Shown: piece after piece, positions 60,929 through 64,000 of the stretch
Position numbering within the stretch: position 1 is the stretch's first letter
Layout: every line of letters begins with the position of its first letter
From: Oscillospiraceae bacterium
Lineage (GTDB): Bacteria > Bacillota > Clostridia > Oscillospirales > Oscillospiraceae
Direction of reading: 5' to 3'
DNA length: 64,000 bases
NCBI GenBank assembly: GCA_017622295.1
Contig: JAGARK010000038.1
Span: forward strand, 1-64,000
Made by a program: the position numbers and the translations under genes
Notes under the pieces: model-generated
Database searches by the model: none
What the model saw: the letters and a program-made list of their open reading frames with translations, nothing else
Told to the model about the DNA's origin: nothing

Positions 60929-61693
60929 ATGCAGGAAACTGAAAAGCAATTCCACATCCACTGTAGCGAGGGCGACGTGGGCCGCTATGTGATCCTTCCC
61001 GGTGATCCGGGGCGGTGTGAGGCTATCGCGCAGCATTTTAATGATCCCGTCCACATCGGTATGAACCGGGAGTACAACATCTGGACCGGCTATCTGCTGG
61101 GAGAGAAGGTCAGCGTCTGTTCTACCGGCATCGGCGGCCCCTCCGCGGCCATTGCCATGGAGGAGCTGTGCAACATCGGTGCGGATACCTTCGTCCGGGT
61201 GGGTACCTGCGGCGGCATTGATCTGGACATCATGCCCGACGATATTGTGGTTGCTACCGGTGCAGTGCGCTATGAGCACACCTCCATGGAGTATGCCCCC
61301 ATCGAATTCCCGGCGGTGCCGGATTTCTCAGTCACCTGCGCTCTGATGGCGGCAGGCGAGGAGTTGGGTTACCGGATCCACACCGGCGTTGTCCAGTGCA
61401 AGGACTCCTTCTATGGCCAGCACAGCCCGGAGAAGTCCCCGGTGTCCTGGGAGCTTCTTCAGAAGTGGGAGAGCTGGAAGCGGCTGGGAGTCAAGGCCAG
61501 CGAAATGGAGTCGGCCGCCCTTTTCGTGGTGGCCGCCGCCCGGGGCGTCCGCTGCGGCAGCTGCTTCCATGTGATCTGGAATCAGGAGCGGGAGAAGGCA
61601 GGCCTCTTTATGCCCATGAGCGAGGACACCTCCGGAGCTATCAAGGTCGGTATCGAGGCGGTCAAGAAGCTGATTGAACAGGATAAGAAGTAA
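60929..61693 (+). CDS. udp: Uridine phosphorylase-type nucleoside phosphorylase
   Basis: Splits uridine (or a related nucleoside) with phosphate to base and ribose 1-phosphate in pyrimidine salvage. 254 residues. [18 protein letters not shown] at the N-terminus, [22 protein letters not shown], and [17 protein letters not shown] are the family's phosphate- and ribose-binding motifs. ATG 60929 has AAAGGG 8 nt before; GTG 60920 is too close. A purine-specific role is less likely given the SEMESAAL form. Confidence 0.88.
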   Translation: MQETEKQFHIHCSEGDVGRYVILPGDPGRCEAIAQHFNDPVHIGMNREYNIWTGYLLGEKVSVCSTGIGGPSAAIAMEELCNIGADTFVRVGTCGGIDLDIMPDDIVVATGAVRYEHTSMEYAPIEFPAVPDFSVTCALMAAGEELGYRIHTGVVQCKDSFYGQHSPEKSPVSWELLQKWESWKRLGVKASEMESAALFVVAAARGVRCGSCFHVIWNQEREKAGLFMPMSEDTSGAIKVGIEAVKKLIEQDKK

Positions 61694-61698
61694 AGCGA

Positions 61699-61730
61699 AG
61701 CCGCCGTTCGAAAGAACGGCGGCTGAATTT
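61699..61730. terminator. Hairpin between udp and the small membrane protein gene
   Basis: AGCCGCCGTTC pairs with GAACGGCGGCT around GAAA. Tails are only weakly T-rich on either strand. Confidence 0.6.
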
Positions 61731-61917
61731 ATGTGCGATCCTTTTTAAATGCATAATAAACGATGATGCCGAGGCCTGCAATACCGCAGAGCAGTCCAAT
61801 GCTGTTGACGGACATGATATCCCCCAGAATCGGGATTTTGACCATGCCGTTCAGATCGGCAAGGACCAGCAGGATCCCAAATAAAATGAAACCCAGCCCC
61901 AGTAACTGCTTCTTCAT
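61729..61917 (-). CDS. 62-residue two-helix membrane protein
   Basis: A small protein with helices at about 4-22 (LLGLGFILFGILLVLADL) and 36-57 (NSIGLLCGIAGLGIIVYYAF) and a basic end. GGAG lies 9 nt before the ATG. It follows the 105-residue gene by 5 nt, in one operon. No family recognised. Confidence 0.7.
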   Translation of the reverse strand: MKKQLLGLGFILFGILLVLADLNGMVKIPILGDIMSVNSIGLLCGIAGLGIIVYYAFKKDRT

Positions 61918-61922
61918 GATCG

Positions 61923-62240
61923 TTACTCCATATACCCCACGAAGCCAAGGCTCTGGTAGTCCAGATATACATGCTTGTCCGGCGTTTTGCCCATGGTGAC
62001 CCGGCGGCAGTGGACCTCCCAGACGGGGTTGTCCTTCCATTGGGATTTTTTGATCTCAAAGACATGGTTCCAGCTGCGGCCTTCCATATACTGCTCATCC
62101 CGCACAAAGCGGATCAGCTCCAGCCGGCGGAAGTTGAAGGTGGGAAAGGCATTCTTGATGCAGGCTTCAAACAGCACCTCGGCATCCCGGACGGAGCCGA
62201 ATTCAAAGGTGCTGCGGATCATGGCGCTGTAATTCTCCAT
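61923..62240 (-). CDS. 105-residue soluble protein, unknown function
   Basis: Begins MENYSAMIRSTFEFGSV with AGGAGG about 7 nt before ATG 62240; a longer frame to 62315 lacks a ribosome site. Mixed helix and strand, rich in Trp, Arg and aromatic residues (FNFRRLELIRFVRDEQYMEG), no signal or membrane segment. Unknown family. Co-transcribed with the 62-residue membrane protein. Confidence 0.7.
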   Translation of the reverse strand: MENYSAMIRSTFEFGSVRDAEVLFEACIKNAFPTFNFRRLELIRFVRDEQYMEGRSWNHVFEIKKSQWKDNPVWEVHCRRVTMGKTPDKHVYLDYQSLGFVGYME

Positions 62241-62308
62241 AGCAATACCTCCTGATACTGGTTTTATTATAGTGCATGAAACGGCCAGCGGCTTTGCCGC
62301 GAAAAACG

Positions 62309-62383
62309 ACGTCAATACATTTCTTGCCGCCGTCGGCGGCGTGTGATGTTAATCCTACGCTAAAATGGTTTTAAACCATTTTA
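62309..62383. repeat. Inverted-repeat cluster downstream of the thioesterase gene
   Basis: GCCGCCG-TCGGCGGC (62327-62341) and TAAAATGGTTT-T-AAACCATTTTA (62361-62383) are strong palindromes. CGTCAATAC at about 62311 recurs inverted as GTATTGACG at 62907, on the other side of the thioesterase gene. They may belong to one repeat family. Confidence 0.45.
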
Positions 62384-62399
62384 TCAAGAAATAGTATTA

Positions 62400-62786
62400 T
62401 CAGAGTTTTCCGTAGGTCTTTTCAAGGAATTTCTGGGAATTGATGATGGCGCGCTTGTGGGTGCCCTTGCCGATTTCGCCTGCCTCATCGAAGGCTCTGA
62501 GCTCAAAGGTGATGATCTTACCCTCCACAGCGGTGACCTCTGCCTCCGCCCGGACTTCCAGGCCCACGGGGGTGGCGGACAGATGCTGAATGTTCAGCTC
62601 GATGCCGACGGTGGTCTGGCTATCAGGCAGCGCATCGGCGATTGCTTCACAGGCCGCTCCTTCCATCAAAGCCACCATACAGGGGGTGGCGTACACCAGC
62701 AGGGAACCGGAGCCCACCTCTGCGGCGGTATCCTCCCGCTCCACCAAAGTAGCGGTTTCGCCCTTCATACCAACAGTAATTTCCAT
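62400..62786 (-). CDS. FlK-like thioesterase (hot-dog fold)
   Basis: A 128-residue hot-dog fold protein close to fluoroacetyl-CoA thioesterase FlK: YATPCMVALMEGAACEAI (catalytic Thr and Glu, about 36-50) and LNIQHLSATPVG (catalytic His, about 70). Such proteins hydrolyse acyl-CoA esters; the substrate in gut Clostridia is unknown. ATG 62786 has AAAGGA 10 nt upstream. A promoter at 62943-62971 gives a long leader with several hairpins. Confidence 0.85.
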   Translation of the reverse strand: MEITVGMKGETATLVEREDTAAEVGSGSLLVYATPCMVALMEGAACEAIADALPDSQTTVGIELNIQHLSATPVGLEVRAEAEVTAVEGKIITFELRAFDEAGEIGKGTHKRAIINSQKFLEKTYGKL

Positions 62787-62810
62787 GGTGATCACATCCT
62801 TTCATACTAA

Positions 62811-62916
62811 CCTGTAATAGAAAATAAGCATTTTCTATTACAGGAACATCGCCTTACGGCGCTGTTTCATATGAACGCCTTGCCCTTTGGGCAATTAAAA
62901 TACGTATTGACGCATT
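62811..62916 (-). promoter_or_regulatory. Folded leader of the thioesterase gene
   Basis: CCTGTAATAGAAAAT and ATTTTCTATTACAGG form a perfect 15-bp hairpin (62811-62844) just upstream of the ribosome site. Two smaller hairpins, CGCC-TTAC-GGCG (62850-62862) and TTGCCC-TTT-GGGCAA (about 62880-62895), lie further up. The leader is about 150 nt. Confidence 0.55.
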
Positions 62917-62942
62917 TAAAATGGAGTTCAGTATCTATTTTC

Positions 62943-62971
62943 AATATATCTTAAATTCCGGGGGCTGTCAA
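62943..62971 (-). promoter_or_regulatory. Promoter of the thioesterase gene
   Basis: Minus-strand TTGACA (62971-62966), 17-nt spacer, TATATT (62948-62943). Confidence 0.65.
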
Positions 62972-62997
62972 TGCGAAATTATGGGACAAAATAATTG

Positions 62998-63036
62998 TTG
63001 CATATCAATAATAATGGATTTATAATATAACCATTA
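62998..63036 (+). promoter_or_regulatory. pncB promoter with an inverted repeat over the -10 box
   Basis: TTGCAT (62998-63003), 17-nt spacer, TATAAT (63021-63026). TAATGG (63012-63017) and CCATTA (63031-63036) form an inverted repeat around the -10 box, a good place for a repressor such as an NAD-metabolism regulator. Confidence 0.75.
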
Positions 63037-63058
63037 AAAAACAATGAGGTGTTTTACT

Positions 63059-64000
63059 ATGGTAGTAAACGAAAAACTCAACTTGACGATGCTCTGCGAT
63101 TTCTATGAGCTGACCATGAGCCAGGGCTACTTTTCCAATGGCTACAAAGACCGCATCACTTATTTTGACGTATTTTTCCGTCAGTGTCCCGATGGCGGCG
63201 GCTTTGCCATCGCCGCGGGCCTGGAGCAGGTGATCCAGTATATCCAGGATCTGCATTTTGATCCTGAGGATATCGAGTATTTGCGGGGCCGCAAGATCTT
63301 CAGTGAGGAATTCCTGGAGTATCTGGCGAATTTCCGCTTCACCGGCGATATCTGGGCCGTTCCCGAGGGTACCCCCATTTTCCCCAAGGAACCCATCATG
63401 ACTGTCCGGGCTCCCGCCATCGAAGCTCAGCTGATCGAGACCTATATCCTGCTGTGCATCAACCACCAGAGTCTGATCGCCACCAAGGCCAACCGGGTCG
63501 TCCGCGCTGCCCAGGGCCGCACCGTTCTGGAATTTGGCTCCCGCCGTGCGCAGGGCGCCGATGCCGCCATTCTGGGTGCCCGGGCTGCTTACATCGGCGG
63601 CTGCAACGGCACTGCCTGCACCATTTCCGATCAGCTCTTCGGCGTCTACGCCGGTGGTACCATGGCTCACGCCTGGGTGCAGATGTTCGACACCGAGTAT
63701 GAGGCCTTCAAGGCCTATGCCCAGATGTATCCCAACAACTGCACGCTGCTGGTGGACACCTACAACACCCTGAAATCCGGTGTGCCCAATGCCATCCGGG
63801 TCTTCAATGAGGTCCTCAAGCCCATGGGCATCACCAAGTGCGGCATCCGTCTGGACTCCGGCGATATGACCTACCTGACCCGCAAGGCCCGCCAGATGCT
63901 CGATGATGCCGGATGGACTGGCTGCCAGATCAGCGTCTCCAATTCTCTTGATGAGTATATCATCCAGGATATCCTGCGCCAGGGCGCCAAGATCGACATG
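63059..64000 (+). CDS. pncB: Nicotinate phosphoribosyltransferase, 5' part (runs off the window)
   Basis: Makes nicotinate mononucleotide from nicotinate and PRPP in NAD salvage. The first 314 residues are present with no stop. LTMLCDFYELTMSQGYF, then TYFDVFFRQCPDGGGFAIAAGLEQ and EFGSRRAQGADAAILGARAAYIGGCNGTA are diagnostic, and GIRLDSGDMTYL is the phosphate-binding part. TGAGGTG lies about 8 nt before the ATG. With pnuC at the other end of the window it is the second NAD-related gene, but the two are 62 kb apart. Confidence 0.94.
   Translation, partial: MVVNEKLNLTMLCDFYELTMSQGYFSNGYKDRITYFDVFFRQCPDGGGFAIAAGLEQVIQYIQDLHFDPEDIEYLRGRKIFSEEFLEYLANFRFTGDIWAVPEGTPIFPKEPIMTVRAPAIEAQLIETYILLCINHQSLIATKANRVVRAAQGRTVLEFGSRRAQGADAAILGARAAYIGGCNGTACTISDQLFGVYAGGTMAHAWVQMFDTEYEAFKAYAQMYPNNCTLLVDTYNTLKSGVPNAIRVFNEVLKPMGITKCGIRLDSGDMTYLTRKARQMLDDAGWTGCQISVSNSLDEYIIQDILRQGAKIDM

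Overview
The window looks like part of a chromosome of a spore-forming, low-oxygen Firmicute (class Clostridia, most like the gut Oscillospirales). This is inferred from gene content: a PolC-type replicase, the spoIIGA-sigE pair, a SpoVB-like flippase, a SipL-like SPOCS/LysM protein, Rex, WYL and XRE regulators, Thr/Pro/Glu-rich lipoprotein linkers and short sigma-A promoters (TTGaca-N17-TAtaaT). Coding DNA is rich in GC. No plasmid, integrase or CRISPR genes are present; the only phage-like piece is an amidase-holin pair. Coordinates and starts were read by eye.

Layout: 1-450, the 3' end of a 5S rRNA gene, a terminator, a broken second 5S fragment and a promoter with a folded leader for a PnuC-type transporter. 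1.2-12.3 kb: an SH3-repeat lipoprotein, a PlsC-like acyltransferase, a GltS-like symporter, a zinc-ribbon/YARHG protein, a lipoprotein amidase, tRNA-Arg(CCT), prfB, a NAGPA-domain protein, secG and pepD. 12.3-20.4 kb, mostly minus strand: SpoVB-like flippase, nth, an SSB-like protein, a membrane-anchored XRE protein, NUDIX, YgiQ, holin, amidase, DUF896 and YlmH. 20.6-29.4 kb: two flavoproteins, small envelope proteins, a WYL regulator, nfo, and an FHA-SEDS fusion followed by its penicillin-binding protein.

29.4-34.6 kb is a branched-chain amino acid ABC transporter operon (livKHMGF). Its 5' leader has a strong promoter, a 53-codon open frame ending in a Val/Ile/Leu-rich stretch, and a terminator facing a possible antiterminator directly before livK. 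I read this as a candidate peptide-controlled attenuator and as the most interesting signal here. 34.6-46 kb: a small membrane protein, the SipL-like protein, two COG0523-type metal GTPases (one with a very large His/Cys repeat), rarA, DUF951, spoIIGA-sigE, rex, an XRE/membrane-protein pair, and an ECF sigma/anti-sigma pair.

46-58.5 kb: glnS on the minus strand, then the classical Firmicute block pyrH-frr-uppS-cdsA-dxr-rseP-ispG-polC, which links UMP phosphorylation, ribosome recycling, isoprenoid and phospholipid precursors, membrane proteolysis and replication. 58.5-64 kb: a decayed sigma/anti-sigma locus, an alanine/glycine symporter, uridine phosphorylase, small proteins, a FlK-like thioesterase with a folded leader, and the 5' part of pncB, which runs off the window.
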